This document shows, one piece after another, positions 41,301-52,162 of a stretch of DNA of 64,000 bases. Each line of letters starts with the position of its first letter. Position 1 is the stretch's first letter. Below the pieces are notes generated by a model. It was not told the origin of the DNA and did no database searches. It saw only the letters and a program-made list of their open reading frames with translations. Source of the DNA: Perkinsus chesapeaki (taxonomy: Eukaryota; Perkinsozoa; Perkinsida; Perkinsidae); assembly GCA_013115145.1 (NCBI GenBank), contig JAAPAO010000009.1:97157-161156 (forward strand), given 5' to 3'. Both the position numbers and the translations under genes were made by a program.

Positions 41301-42211
41301 GGACCAATTTTGACGCGATCGTCACCCCGGAGGCATTGTCCGAGGCTATTGGAAGCTACGTACCTGTAGAGCCGCCTCATCGCTCCTTATCGGCTGCCGG
41401 CCTGGCCTGCTGTACGGCTATGGCGGGTGGGGAGGGGCAGGTTATTGGACAGCCGGCATCGGGAGTGAAGAAAGACCTTATCAGGGAGAGGGACCTGTTG
41501 CTGTGCTTGGCCAGGGTGAATTACGCTCCTCTTGAGAGCGACATGCACAATAGGATGATACAGACTGTATGGCGAAAGCTCACAGGCTCGAGCTACGACT
41601 GTGAGGTCTTCGGCGAGCACTGGGCGGTCATAGGCTTCCAGGGCACCAATCCGGCAACGGATCTCAACCGTTTCGGAGGCATCCTTAATCTCATGCACAT
41701 GCTCTACCTCTACAGCGCCGTCCCGGATCTCAGCGAGGCTATGTACGAGGCGTCGATCGCGGCTCACTCAGACTTCCCCTTCGCCTGTGCGTCGATACAG
41801 TACACGAAGTTGGCCATGGACGTGTTCCGGTCTGGGCGGCTGAGCAAGCGGTGTAATGATAAGGGGGCGGTACTGGATGTAGTTGCCGAGTTCTATGCTG
41901 CCTGCTTTTGGAAGCACTGCAGGGTGTGGGTCACCGAGGGAAGGACTATTGTGGACTTCGATAGGACGCTGAAGGAAGTACAAAAGGCGGCGATGACGGC
42001 ACCTGTGAAGGTGTTGAAGGAGTTCCAGGCGCATAGGGGGGATGATTATCTCGAGGAAGATGTCACGAGGAACTCGTGGAGCGACGAAGGGGAGGAGGTC
42101 GAGTTTGCGGACATTGGAGCGGATCGTCCGACCGCTGGTCAGGGCAGATTTTCGTTTATTAAAAAATGGCGAGTTCCGTGGAGGGTCCGGAAGTATGTGG
42201 GGAGGTCGTAG
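38372..42211 (+). CDS. SH3 and ELMO domain-containing protein
   Basis: A large multi-exon gene. The start MSEETFLTYDTVGPRGGSSR is followed by KPSLEALATLAWDDVEEWPA. A long acidic/Ser region (ESSEEEPPEQFDSAEEFDDF...) contains a proline cluster (PSPPSRPPPEPP). A split SH3 domain reads KATFAFDPP, LRFQAGDIIKV, MGWSYGRVVETADG and GYFPTSYVEAYVQK (typical ALYDF, DELSF, GWW and GYxPSNYV positions). More acidic sequence follows. The last large exon holds an ELMO domain: NRMIQTVWRKLTGSSYDCEV, HWAVIGFQGTNPATDLNRFG (family W..IGFQGxxPxTDFRGxG) and GILNLMHMLYL. ELMO proteins regulate Rac/Arf GTPases. In animals ELMO1 binds the SH3 of DOCK; here SH3 and ELMO sit in one chain. The phase of the exons between 38,640 and 38,866 is unresolved. 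A 530-nt intron inside the SH3 coding region carries a MITE. Confidence 0.75.
39660..39900. mobile_element. MITE-like element with long terminal inverted repeats
   Basis: The outer 36 bases of each arm match at 33 of 36 positions (CAGCCC.CCCCAA.GAAATAG... against its complement ending CTATTTCGTTGGGGTGGGCTG). Similarity continues inward to about 60 bases (TGAT..CTCGTC.GCTAT). The core of about 115 bp has no open frame of note, and the total is about 240 bp. It sits inside the SH3/ELMO intron. No clean target-site duplication is visible; TA is possible on the right. Confidence 0.75.
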
Positions 42212-42371
42212 TTGATTACATTATTGCATGACATGATTTTTCACAAGTTATCTATTGCACGAAAATGCTTAATTCAGTGTTGACATGCAGCGACTTCATC
42301 AAGCTAGTTCAAGTGTTGTGTTCTTGTGGTGGCGGGCTGGGAGCTGCTCCAATAGGCCCCTTTTTGCACCT

Positions 42372-44967
42372 ATGTGGAGGCTCTCTGGTCTCACGGTGCT
42401 TATTTTATTCATTTATCCTGTCCTAGGTCGTCGACTGTCCTTGGACACACAGACGTTCCTTGGGCCCACTCGAGGTAGTGAGGGGGGATTGGTATGCTGT
42501 ACTGGGCTGCGATCAGCAAGCGCAGTCTCAGTAACGAACTTGCAGACTGCATACATTGAAAAAGGTGGTCTAGCTTTACACCACATACTCGTGTCAGGTC
42601 CCCACGGTCATTCGCGTCATGTCTTCGATGTGAAGGAAACGGAGCACGGAGGGGAGTGCGATCCTAACGTCAGACAGATTTCTGGATACATCACGTTGAA
42701 GGATAATAAAACACGGTACTGGGGCAGGGTAGGTGGGCGCGAGTTCGATTCCGGGCAGGTACTTTTTTATGTTTTTTGAAGCCAGGCAGTCACCTGAAAC
42801 TGCCCCTATGGTGGTGTGGATAAACGGTGGTCCTGGCTTCAGCAGCCTGGCCGGCATGGTACTGGAAAACGGACCGTGTCGCCTCGTCGATAATGGAAAG
42901 AAGACGACCTTAAATCCGTAAGTCAGGAGGCGCTCCTCCGATTGGCAAATTGTGCCGTTTTGGTTGTATACGTCCTAGGTACTCTTGGACCACTGAGGCT
43001 AATGGGATATGGATTGATCAACCGGCGGCCACTGGGTTCAGCACAGGGCATTTGATAAACAGCACCGCGAAGGCAGGGCAACTGTTGTAAGATCGTGGTA
43101 AGGCAAACTGGGCTGCAAAGTTCAGCTTCAGATCTGAGTTCTTACATGCCTTCTTTGGGAAGTATCCTCAGTACAATAGGAAGGTCTTCATGGCCGGGGA
43201 ATCCTACGCAGGTGAGCTGCCACCAATTAGCGTTGCCCTACCGGCTTCCGCTGTAGGAAAGTTCATACCGGAGGCGGTGTTGCGAATGAAGGCGGATGAG
43301 AGAAGCGGAGCCGAGCCCGCTATCGACATAAGAGGCATTGCAATTGGCAATGGATACTTCAACTCCGATAGAGTGTACGTTGACTTCCAACTCTCATCAT
43401 TCCCATCCGTCCCCTCGGATCTGCAGTTGGCGGTCGTATCCCCGGATGGCCTATGAGAGTGGCACTGCTCCGAGGAGAGTGTCGACAGCTCAGTAAGACA
43501 CGGCAAAGTTCTGATATAGAGTTCCGTCCTGTCAGATATGAAAGTATGAAGAAGGTTGCCGAGGAATGTGTGAAGGAGACCCCTTCCTGTTTATCGGGTA
43601 AAAGGCAGGTGGATATACTTAGGTCGATGCTCCCAATCAGGACATAGCGGATGCCAGGCATTATACGATAAGTGTGCCAAGGGGCTCATCAATCCAATAA
43701 GTGATGGTAATTGGAGCATGTAATAGAATGGGACGTCGCTAGCAGTATTGGTCCCGTTTCTCCTTCGACGTTTCCTTATTTCGGAGTGGAATGGGCATAC
43801 TGGGAGGCTATAGTTCACGAGAGTCGTAGTAGTGCTGTTCGGTAACCCTCCAGCTGTCCCACGTAGCTGCGATATTTCCCACTGCCATTCCATCCTTGCG
43901 GGAATTCACCGGATGCTCTTATCACGCCCGGCCTCGGGATGGTACGAGCTATTCTTAGATATGATCTCAGAACCGAGTGTGGCCCCTTTCCTGACTGCCT
44001 GGATGACTCTCCGGTAGGGGGCTTGGAAGCTCGCGTAGCTGCGAATACTGTTGGTCAACTTCAGATTCGCACCTACTTTAACAGTCCAGCGGTTCAGAAG
44101 GCCATTGGAGCTCACATGAAGTGGAAGTCATCGAATGAGAATGTAATTGGGCGGAAGTAGCTGGATCTTAGCGAGTTCTATGAATCCCTTCACCGTTACC
44201 TTCCAGTGCTGTCATGCTGCTTTTGTGTGCGTACCCCGCCATCGTATATAGATACCCCGTGTACCTCTGTTCTGTCTATGGAATTGGCCACCGCAGGCGT
44301 CTGGAATGGATTTTGTACAGGTTACTGCTGCCTTTGACATCCGGGAGCTGTTTACCAAGACGGCTGAAAGTCAGCTGGTCCAGCTCTTGAAATCGGAAAT
44401 TAGCGTAATATCCAAATACTTACTGTGTGACTTCCTCCAGTATCCATTGTTTATGTGGTGAGTTGTTTTACGCTGGCAGGTGCTCTTGTATGCTGGTGAA
44501 AAAGATTTCCTGTGCAATTGGATCAGCGTATTGGATACTGCCGAGGAGCTTGATTGGCCAGGAAAGAGGCAGTTCTCTCGCGCACCTGAGACTGATCTCC
44601 AGGTAGGGACACGAACTAAGAGTCTTGCAGGCGACTTACTGCGACCTCCAACAACTGCTGATATGTCTTTGCTACTGCCTTGCTATTCAGTTGGTTTCTT
44701 CAAAGGTCGGTGTCAAGATACGAGCAGTCCAAAAGCTAGATAAATTTGGTGGTCTAACCTTCGCGCGGGTAGTACTTTCTCCGATGGGGGGCGGTTATTT
44801 GGTAAGGTAGTAGACTGGTTCGTATTGCAGGTCATCAATGCTAGTCATATGGTCCCCCAGGATGCACCAGAAGCGTCTCTACTTCTGCTGAGTGATTTTA
44901 TACATCGCACAACGGAGCCCTCATCGAGCCCACCAACCGCTCTCGGTTTGAAAATGCTGATCGTTTG
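42372..44967 (+). CDS. Serine carboxypeptidase (peptidase family S10)
   Basis: Secreted or lysosomal serine carboxypeptidase. MWRLSGLTVLILFIYPVLG is a signal peptide; an in-frame ATG at 42,285 would mask it. Exons then give ISGYITLKDNKTR + YFFMFFEARQSPETAPMVVW, INGGPGFSSLAGMVLENGPC (family NGGPGCSS; here Phe replaces the usual Cys), GIWIDQPAATGFSTG and VFMAGESYAGELPP with the catalytic Ser in GESYAG. Then come IAIGNGYFNS, CQALYDKCAKGLINPISDG, YDLRTECGPFPDC, VLLYAGEKDFLCNWISVLD (catalytic Asp) and INASHMVPQDAPEASLLLL (catalytic His), with the stop at 44,965-44,967. The triad is complete. An apparent TAA at about 43,088 lies within a 39-nt intron. A 252-nt intron lies at 43,707-43,958. One exon near 44,160-44,480 is not fully resolved. 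Confidence 0.85.
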
Positions 44968-47275
44968 ACTTGGGCTTTTGCCCGTGTAACGTGATTGATC
45001 GGAGATATCTCTCTGTTCACGCATGTGAGCTGTTACAAGTGACGTACGTTCATGGTGCTGCATTCGTTGTGTTAGAGTATTTTCTCAAGGTTTGATCTGT
45101 TAAAGACATCATGTCATAGGTATCTTGATGGAGCAAAGCGGTCCGCTAAGTCAGTAGTGATAACTGTCCCGGGCCAGCACAGTGCTGGCAGCACTGTTGT
45201 TGAACTGTTGGCCCATTCGGAGTCTCGAGTTTAGAAGTACTCTAACTGGAGTGTAGTAGTTGATGAGTAGTTCGAGTCTTTCATCCATGCCACCTTAACG
45301 GTACTCAGTCTTCACCGCAGAGCAATGCTCTTCGCCCGAATCACATAAGTTCTCAGCCACAGCTTGCCTCCTGTGGAAGTGCACAGTGCGTACTAAAAGT
45401 CACGCGAATCGAATAAGTTCTTCGGGAGAGTAGTAGCGTTGGGCGGTGGAACAAGGGCATTTTCGTTCTGAGTCGCTTAGGGTGAGAATGGCGTTTCCTT
45501 CGATCTAGACGTTCGCCGAAGGTCACGAGCGGCATGCTCTCCACCGCTACGTACCTTGGCAGTCTAAGAATCCTTTTTTTACAAGCCTGCCTGGTGAGCT
45601 GTCTACGTTTCTCGAGCAGGCGTTCCGTGCTCTCTCGCGGTACACACCGACATGTGCTTTTGTCGATCATCATGCATCTCATGTACGTCTGGTGCGATTG
45701 TATTTACGGGCATTCAAAAAGGTAAATAAAGCGCGCTGAACGCAGTGGGCCACTAGTAATGTCCCAGTGCCTATACGACAGTGCCTGTACTGTATAGGTT
45801 GTACATGGGGTACGTGAATCACGTAGCGACGCTACGTGATTCACGTTACGGTACGCTGACGCTACGGTAGCGTTACACGTTACGTAGCACAAATTAACAC
45901 TGCTGCTTAAGAATGCTCAATTTGAAGACTACTTGGACTCACCCGAAGACGGCACTGCAATGCTGAAGGCTTATGATTGGTATCGCCAAAGATACAAGTA
46001 TCTCTAGCACGCCGATTATCGACACTTGCAGGATCATACTGCAACTTTCGGGATTCTCTAGTAGCCAATCTCTAGTAGAGATTGTCTACCCTAACGTATG
46101 TTTCAGTGTATAGCTCCTATGGGCCATGTATTTCCCGAATACTCGGGAAGGCAGGCACACCTTTGTACGGTTTGTCTTGGCAATCATCCATGACGAGTGC
46201 AGTGACGTGTAAAAGCATACTCTAGATTACATGTCCAATTTGCACGCAAATTAGAAGACCAGCTATTAGAAGAATGGCCAGGAGAGGAGGCCTGAAAAGA
46301 ATATGTAAAGTCATCAGGAGTTACATCTATAATGAAGTCGGCCAGCAATAAGATAGATGTTGCATATATAACAGGGTAGTTGTGTGCTTCTGCATCTTGC
46401 TCGTTTCCGTGCCCAAGGCTCGGCCATACTTCTTGGTCCCAAATTTGGACTCCGAATGTGCCAGATTATCTGGCACATATTGTATCGTGGAATATCACCG
46501 ACGTAACCCGCAAGAGTAACGATGCTGCCAAGGTGTATTGATAAGGTACTAGAGTATTATTCAACTTTGACTAAGTTACTTTGTTGTGTTTCGTCTGCAG
46601 CCTGCCGAACTGCTATATTACCGCGGTGACGATTACTATATGTCTGGTAAATTGTCAGTGACAATGACAAACTGACACGATGCCTTACCGGGCCCGCGGT
46701 TTTAACCAGTGAGGTTAAAAAAAGAGTTTAGAAAACCACTGGTTTCCTAACCTTGACTTTGGGCTTCATCATTCTGCTAAATTCTTCAGCAGTATAGATA
46801 GGATGCCATTTTCAATACTCTGGATATAATATCTTGTGGAAGGAAACCTCTCCAGGAGCCCGTTGGGAACTTTAACGGTCTCCAGCACAATTGGCGCCAG
46901 TGGTCACTGGTCATCTGTATGAGTCAAGTATTTCTATTTGTTGTTAGGACGGATCTCCATAAACTCTCTGTTCGGACCTCCGATTGGCTCACGAGCAAGT
47001 AATCTGTCGTATTGGCCGCGAGTCCTACAGGTGCCGGTACAGCTAAGAATGGAAGAGCCAAGGAAGAGTCGCCATAAAGCCAAATTTTCCTCAGATGTTC
47101 AGCGATTCGCTGCCTGAAATTTAGTAGTCTGATACCAAAGTGATGATAATATGTCAATAGAGTCAACCACGGACCGTGAGCCGCGGTAGTACCGTGACGG
47201 TACTCGCAGAAGCTCAAAGATCATCCCACATGAATGGAATACAAACTCTATATGTTTTTAGTTAGTTTGCATATA
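44968..47275. other. Gene-poor 2.3 kb spacer
   Basis: There is no splice-supported gene and no family resemblance on either strand; the open stretches at 45,353-45,682 (-) and 46,924-47,217 (-) look accidental. The spacer holds several palindromes: the 35-nt one at 45,812, TGTGCCAGATTATCTGGCACA near 46,457-46,477, TTCCCGAATACTCGGGAA near 46,134, and a duplicated CTCTAGTAG word at 46,053-46,080. Confidence 0.5.
45812..45846. repeat. Perfect 35-nt palindrome
   Basis: Two 17-base arms (ACGTGAATCACGTAGCG and its exact complement) are separated by one A. Further ACGT/GTAGCG words follow to about 45,888 (GCTACGGTAGCGTTACACGT), a locally repetitive cluster. Confidence 0.9.
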
Positions 47276-48907
47276 ATGGCGCCGAGTCTGCGCGTGCTGC
47301 CAAGTACTGTTGGTGGCCGAGGCTTGTTCGCTCCCGATGGAGCTCATTTTACTCCCGGTCAAACGATAGCAACGTACAAGCCTCTTGTTTACTCTGTGAC
47401 GCCGGGTATGGCGAAGGCCTGTTGTCATTGGTGTCTCACTACCGAAGGTGGGCTCCTATGCGTTCACAATGCGTTCTTCAATGCACACGGGTCTGTTCTG
47501 ATTAGCTTCGAAGTACTACCAGTGCAGTGGCTGCCGCTATGCCGTTTACTGTAGCCGAGAGTGTGCTCGGGCGGCTTATAAGCTGGGCACTCACAAGAAG
47601 GAATGTCAGCTGGTAAATCTTGAGGCTGAGTCACTGCCGGTTGATGCCCTAGCTCCAGATACAGAAGCTTCCAGCTGACCATGCCTCCTCGGCCCCACTG
47701 AGCACATTCCTAGCAGCCGCCAAGCTACACTGGCTAGCACAAGGCAACGATGAGGTACGCACTTAGCAGCTGATTGAGAGTCTCATTGTTTATTTGAGGT
47801 ACGAGAGAACCTCAGCAACATGTGCCGGCATCCCGACGAGTCCGATACCGTAGAGGCAGATTCGGGGTCAACCGCTATTCTCCTCAGCCGCTACCTCGAT
47901 GGTAACTCAATGCCGACTAATGGCTCGACTTTTATTGTCAGACGCCCCGCCAGTTCATGTTATGTTGGACCTTCTTCGAGTGCTGCGCTATAATGCTGTC
48001 ACGGTCACTAATGACTCACTACAGGTAGCTTACGGACAAAGAGTCTTGCTCGACGGTTTCCTCAGGACGTTGCGCTATCACTCTTCGAAGAGGTCGCTGC
48101 TACGAATCATAGCTGCGCTCCGAATGTCGTCTTAACCTTCTCGGGTTCTACTGTGTAAGCTGGCCCCTTAGAACATAAGACTGCATGGCCACGATCATTT
48201 AGAACACTTCGAGCCATACGAACGGTACCTGAAGGTGGTGAGCTCTTCATCTCTTATATCGACATCTGTACGGCGCCAACCGCGAAGCGTCGCCAAAGAC
48301 TTCGCGATCAGTATAAATTCGATTGCACCTGTGAGAGGTGCATCAGAGAAGGTGCGGACTCCTGAGAAGTCCGAGAGCGTTGCTATTAGGTCCGTCAAAA
48401 GTAGACGAGGAAAGCTCGTACCCTAATTTGGTCTATGCGGAGGAGGACCTGAGGCTCAGTGTGCAGAAGCAAGACTGGAAGGAGGCTGCTCGCGCAGGCC
48501 GGCTCGTGGATGAGCTGAGAGTAAATCCCAATTGGCGTACCGTCTTATGTTTCCTATTCAGTCCTCCCTCTCTGGTGGGCAGGAATATGACATCTGTCGA
48601 GGAGTCAACGCATACATGCTGGCTAAGATACTTTCACTGGAAGATGGTCGGTTGATTCACCACGATCCTTTCCTGACTTGCCCGTTTCAGACTCCTTGCG
48701 AGAGGCGTTGACTTACTTCTCTAAAGCGGTGAGCAGCTTATCACCGCTCCGTAGTCTAGCGATGCTTCCTCTCTTCAGTACCGGATACTCAGCGTCACTA
48801 ACGGCAGCGATCACCCGATGGTTGAGGAGATCAAGGGGAAGATGATCGAACTGCGCAACTACGTCCAATATAAAACACCAGTTCCTCAGATTTTAAACGA
48901 TAACTAG
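47276..48907 (+). CDS. SET and MYND domain (SMYD) lysine methyltransferase
   Basis: SAM-dependent protein lysine methyltransferase. The start is MAPSLRVLPSTVGGRGLFAP: the split SET N-part with GGRGLFA, then a PLVYSV strand. The MYND zinc finger is CCHWCLTTE, joined across a 59-nt intron to YYQCSGCRYAVYCSRECARA and YKLGTHKKECQ (CxxC...CxxC...CxxxC...HxxxC). The MYND helices lead to LLRVLRYNAVTV, then the SET core TNHSCAPNVVLTFSGSTV (NHSCxPN), GEELFISYIDI (the catalytic SYID Tyr) and the post-SET KFDCTCERC. A TPR-like C-terminal domain has WKEAARAGRLVDELR and YRILSVTNGSDHPMVEEIKG (family MRxTHGxxHxLxxxL). The stop is 48,905-48,907. Motifs for SAM and Zn binding are intact. Confidence 0.85.
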
Positions 48908-49039
48908 CGAACACTTACTTCAAATGACTGTCCATTAACGTTTCACCCCTAAGCCGGCATCGAGTTTACCGGAATCGTGTATCCTTGTGATCGGTCTCCC
49001 ATCCGCCATGTCGGCTGCATGCTTCAGTTCTAGTGGAAT

Positions 49040-49786
49040 ATGCTACGAACGTGGGGGCTCGGCCAAGTTGCATTGAAGCGTTCGATTCCTCCTGTAGTGT
49101 GCTCGGTCCGGTACGTCCATCCGGTACCGGAAAGGCGAGTAGAGTATATCAAGGACGAAGGCCCTGCAGAGGAGGAGGCGGCTCCTACTCCCGGTGGCGA
49201 GAAAATCAACTACAAGGTTGGTTGCTGAAGACTTCTTTGCTGCTACCCATACCGTTTCAGATACTCAAGACGGTGAATGGACGATACCCTGTCTACAAGC
49301 GCTTCATGAAATCCGGGCGTGAGGTACGCCGTCATTTTACAGTATGATTTCTAAGATACGTCCTAGGTTAATACGATGGTCAGACATGTTCGGGGAGATA
49401 TCAATCAGTGTCGGCGTCATCTTTCGGAGATTTGCGAAGCACCTGTACTTTCCTCACTGCCGTGTTCGGTTGCACGATCAGTCAGGTTCGCCTCCATATA
49501 GGGTCGCTGGAAGTCCGAGGCATCCATACGTGGAAGATAGTCGAGTTCTTAAGGAGTATTAATATGTGATCTTCATGGATTTGCAGCCGTTTCTGTCTCT
49601 GCTGGTGTTGAGCTCAGAGTTCGTGGAACCCTGGCGACCAAACTCCTATTGGCTACATGGCTGGCCTACCACGGCTCCAGTATCTCCGGTATAAACAACA
49701 ACGTACTCTTGCTCCTGCGAGCTGTGCCTCTTTTCCTACTCCAACCTGGAGTAGGAGGAGAGCCACAAGCCAACCTGGGAGTTTGA
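49040..49786 (+). CDS. MRPL49: Mitochondrial ribosomal protein mL49
   Basis: Mitoribosomal large-subunit protein (IMG2/mL49 family). MLRTWGLGQVALKRSIPPVV is a basic presequence. After a Glu/Pro linker come YILKTVNGRYPVYKRFMKSG (as NYKILKTVNG after splicing; family Y.V.RT..N.LPVY...K.GG), then VNTMVRHVRGDINQCRRHLS + EIC (family LTTIRKIxGDIxALRxDL). The last exon has VSVSAGVELRVRGTLATKLL + LATWLAYHGSSISG (family I.V......V.VKG.....V..WL...G). Introns are 43-45 nt and one is longer. The end at 49,784 includes a hydrophobic extension (VLLLLRAVPLFLLQ) that is unusual for the family; the true stop may be earlier by splicing. Confidence 0.7.
49735..49755. repeat. Short palindrome near the mL49 3' end
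   Basis: Nine-base arms CCTACTCCA and TGGAGTAGG are separated by ACC. They lie in the last exon or 3' end of mL49. Confidence 0.7.
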
Positions 49787-49848
49787 ATCTCCACGCTGCG
49801 ACCTTTCAGTACAGGGTTCGTTATGCAGCGGTTTCTGTGGTGTTTTCT

Positions 49849-50085
49849 ATGTCCCGTCAGTTCATTAGCCGCGCTGTCTTACCAGTATCGGCGGTTGCCT
49901 GCGGGGTGAGCTTTCTGGACTACCGTGTGTTGAGGAGGTCTCTATTGTTTCAGCTCATCGCTATCACTGATCCGAAGAATCGTCCTCGGCCGAGAGTGTG
50001 GTGCGAAGAGGACCCGAGAGACTGGATTAACCAGGAGATGAGAAGCAGGACTATGGAGGACATAACCATGGGACAATACGGGTGA
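49849..50085 (+). CDS. Small unrecognised protein (62 aa)
   Basis: Two exons joined in phase 0 across a 48-nt GTGAGC...TTTCAG intron: MSRQFISRAVLPVSAVACG then LIAITDPKNRPRPRVWCEED + PRDWINQEMRSRTMEDI..., with the stop at 50,083-50,085. A positively charged start then a short hydrophobic stretch suggests a mitochondrial targeting/anchor segment, with a charged, Trp-containing tail. It begins only about 60 bp after mL49. It could be a small respiratory-chain or import subunit, but I recognise no family. Confidence 0.4.
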   Translation: MSRQFISRAVLPVSAVACGVSFLDYRVLRRSLLFQLIAITDPKNRPRPRVWCEEDPRDWINQEMRSRTMEDITMGQYG

Positions 50086-50337
50086 GTTCGGTAGCGTAAC
50101 CGTAAATAAAAGAACCAATGTGCACTCGACTGTGTGTCTTTATACTATCTGTTCTCTTCGTATCGAATCTGACAAGAACGTGATATTCTAAGTTGATTTG
50201 CATAGCCCTCTACTCTGGGGGAACATTGGCACCCGTGTAGCTTAGTCGATTTTAATAAGTTGAGTTAGAAACATGTGCGGACCACAACTAGCTGTGACTA
50301 GTTGAATGTACGGGCTTGAGTCGTAGTACGTCTTAAG

Positions 50338-51964
50338 GTGTTCTCGATGGAAGGACGGGGGCGTTTAGGGTTCACTGCGAAACACCACTATCAACCTATC
50401 AGCCCGTTGATACTTCAGGAAGTGGACAAGAGCTTGGAACGCCGACTGGGACGGACGAAATCCTCGAGTAGATGCCAAGAAGGTGATCCGGAATGCCTGC
50501 TCTTCACATGCCATTTTAGTTCATTAGGAGGAAAAAGAAGGCACGGAGGGGGAGGGGGATGCGAAGGCATGGCAGTAGATGTCTGCTTTAATGTTGGAGA
50601 GTGTTGTTAGGGACCCGCAAAGAAGCAATACAAGCCAACAGTGCACCTCCTGCTCATCAGACATGGCCAGTACAATCTGGACTCGGATGAGAATGAACTG
50701 ACGGAGCTTGGAAGAGAACAAAGCAGAATAGTTGGTAGGTCTGCGTGCTTGTAGAGTCAGCGGTTACGTGGCGTCCTGCCCAGGGCAGCGGCTGAAGCAG
50801 ATGACGGATGGTACGAAGTCGGACAGGTATGGCGAGAGAAAAATCAAGTAAGCGGCTGATAGTTGGCAGTACTTCGGAGCACTTACAGTGTGGCATCCTG
50901 CTCCGCCGACAGGGCAGCGGCTACTTGTCAATTGTAGGTTCAAGAAGCTCATTTCCTCGGACGTGCTACGAGCCAAGCAGACCGCCGAGATCATCCACGA
51001 GGCAAGGAGTGAGGCGATTTGGAAGCAGCTGACGATCTTCCTGCAGGTCCTTGGTGGCGAAAAAGCTGTCCACTATGAGACTCCCGACCCTATCCTGGCT
51101 GAGGGGTGGCCATGCGTGCCGATGCCGATGTCGGAGAGAGTAAGGAAGGACCGGTGAGGCTGCTGCGGGGGAGCTGGTTTGTTAGAGCTACTCGAAGATC
51201 CGGCCTGCCCGATTACTAGAAGAGGGCAATAGATTGGAGGCTGCCTACCGGAAGTATGTGCACCGAGCACGAGATCACAAGAAGGCGCAGAAAAAGAAAT
51301 CGGCGGAGAAACAGAAGGCATCCGAGGATAAGAAAAAAGTGGCCGAAGACTACTACAAGTAGGCATATACTCAACCGATTACCATTAGCGTATTGAGTGT
51401 CTGCACTATATCGTGAGGGATATCGTAGTCGTAACAAAAGAGTTATAGATTGGGCTCATAGTTAAGGAGATAGGGCAGGGTGAGGAATAAGTAGAATATC
51501 ACTACAAATGAACTGCGAGTAAAGAAAGCTAGTAATACGGTGGTACGACAATTGTGCGATATACAGCAATTGTGGCAGTTCTATAGTGCATGTCTCCACA
51601 GGCCTGGCAAGGAGGCAGTCGGAGAGGATGGTGAGGAGGACGAGGACCTCACTAAGGGTCATGAATACTATATCGTGGTGTGTCATATGAATGTTATAAG
51701 GTGAGCGAATCGCTGGGTAAGGAGGGGCCATAGGACAGTGTTTGCCAGGTACTTTGTGTGCAGGGCTCTGCAGCTGCCACCTGAGGCCTGGCTGAGAATG
51801 GGCGGCGAAAACTGCGGTATAACTGAACTTATAGTGAGTCATCGGGCAAGGGACTTCCCGCGGACACAAATGTTCGTTGTCAGATACGCGATGATGGCGG
51901 TGTGAGTCTGGCTCGCTTTGGAGATAACGGTCACTTGACGATTGAACAAAGCACCTTTCACTGA
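50338..51964 (+). CDS. PGAM5: Mitochondrial Ser/Thr phosphatase PGAM5-like (histidine phosphatase fold)
   Basis: Histidine-phosphatase-superfamily enzyme; relatives at mitochondria dephosphorylate Ser/Thr/His. Exons give [20 protein letters not shown], then [20 protein letters not shown] (catalytic RHG, in place of the RHS of animal PGAM5) and [13 protein letters not shown]. They continue [56 protein letters not shown] with a Lys/Ala-rich insertion, and [20 protein letters not shown] + [10 protein letters not shown] (second catalytic His). The last exon, [20 protein letters not shown], matches the family IRPNGRVxLRxLGDxGFM, giving a stop at 51,962-51,964. Reading through the intron would stop at 51,903. 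The N-terminal anchor region is unresolved, and the start at 50,338 is tentative. Confidence 0.82.
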
Positions 51965-52162
51965 GTGATAAGCTTTTACTGTCCACTCTTCATTACACAG
52001 CGTGTTTTTATAAGAATTGTATGGTGTTTTCTCTCCCTATCCGATTAGTAGTTTCCTGTCAAACGCAATCGTCCCAGTTGGAGGTCGAAGTAATCTGATC
52101 AGTCGTACTGGGAATCTCCGTCTACTGAGCTTGATAGTTTTTGTTACTTTTGTCGGTGTCCA

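Noticed and set aside
43088-43090. In-frame TAA suggesting the carboxypeptidase is a pseudogene
   Set aside because: It sits at a GTAAGA donor of a 39-nt intron; splicing gives the expected family sequence and a full catalytic triad.
45353-45682. Minus-strand 109-codon open frame rich in Arg/Lys, ribosomal-protein-like
   Set aside because: No family motif, no splice partners, and it lies in the gene-poor spacer.
51903-51905. Stop of PGAM5 at TGA after AMMAV
   Set aside because: That reading runs through a GTGAGT...GTCAG intron; the spliced frame matches the family C-terminus up to 51,964.
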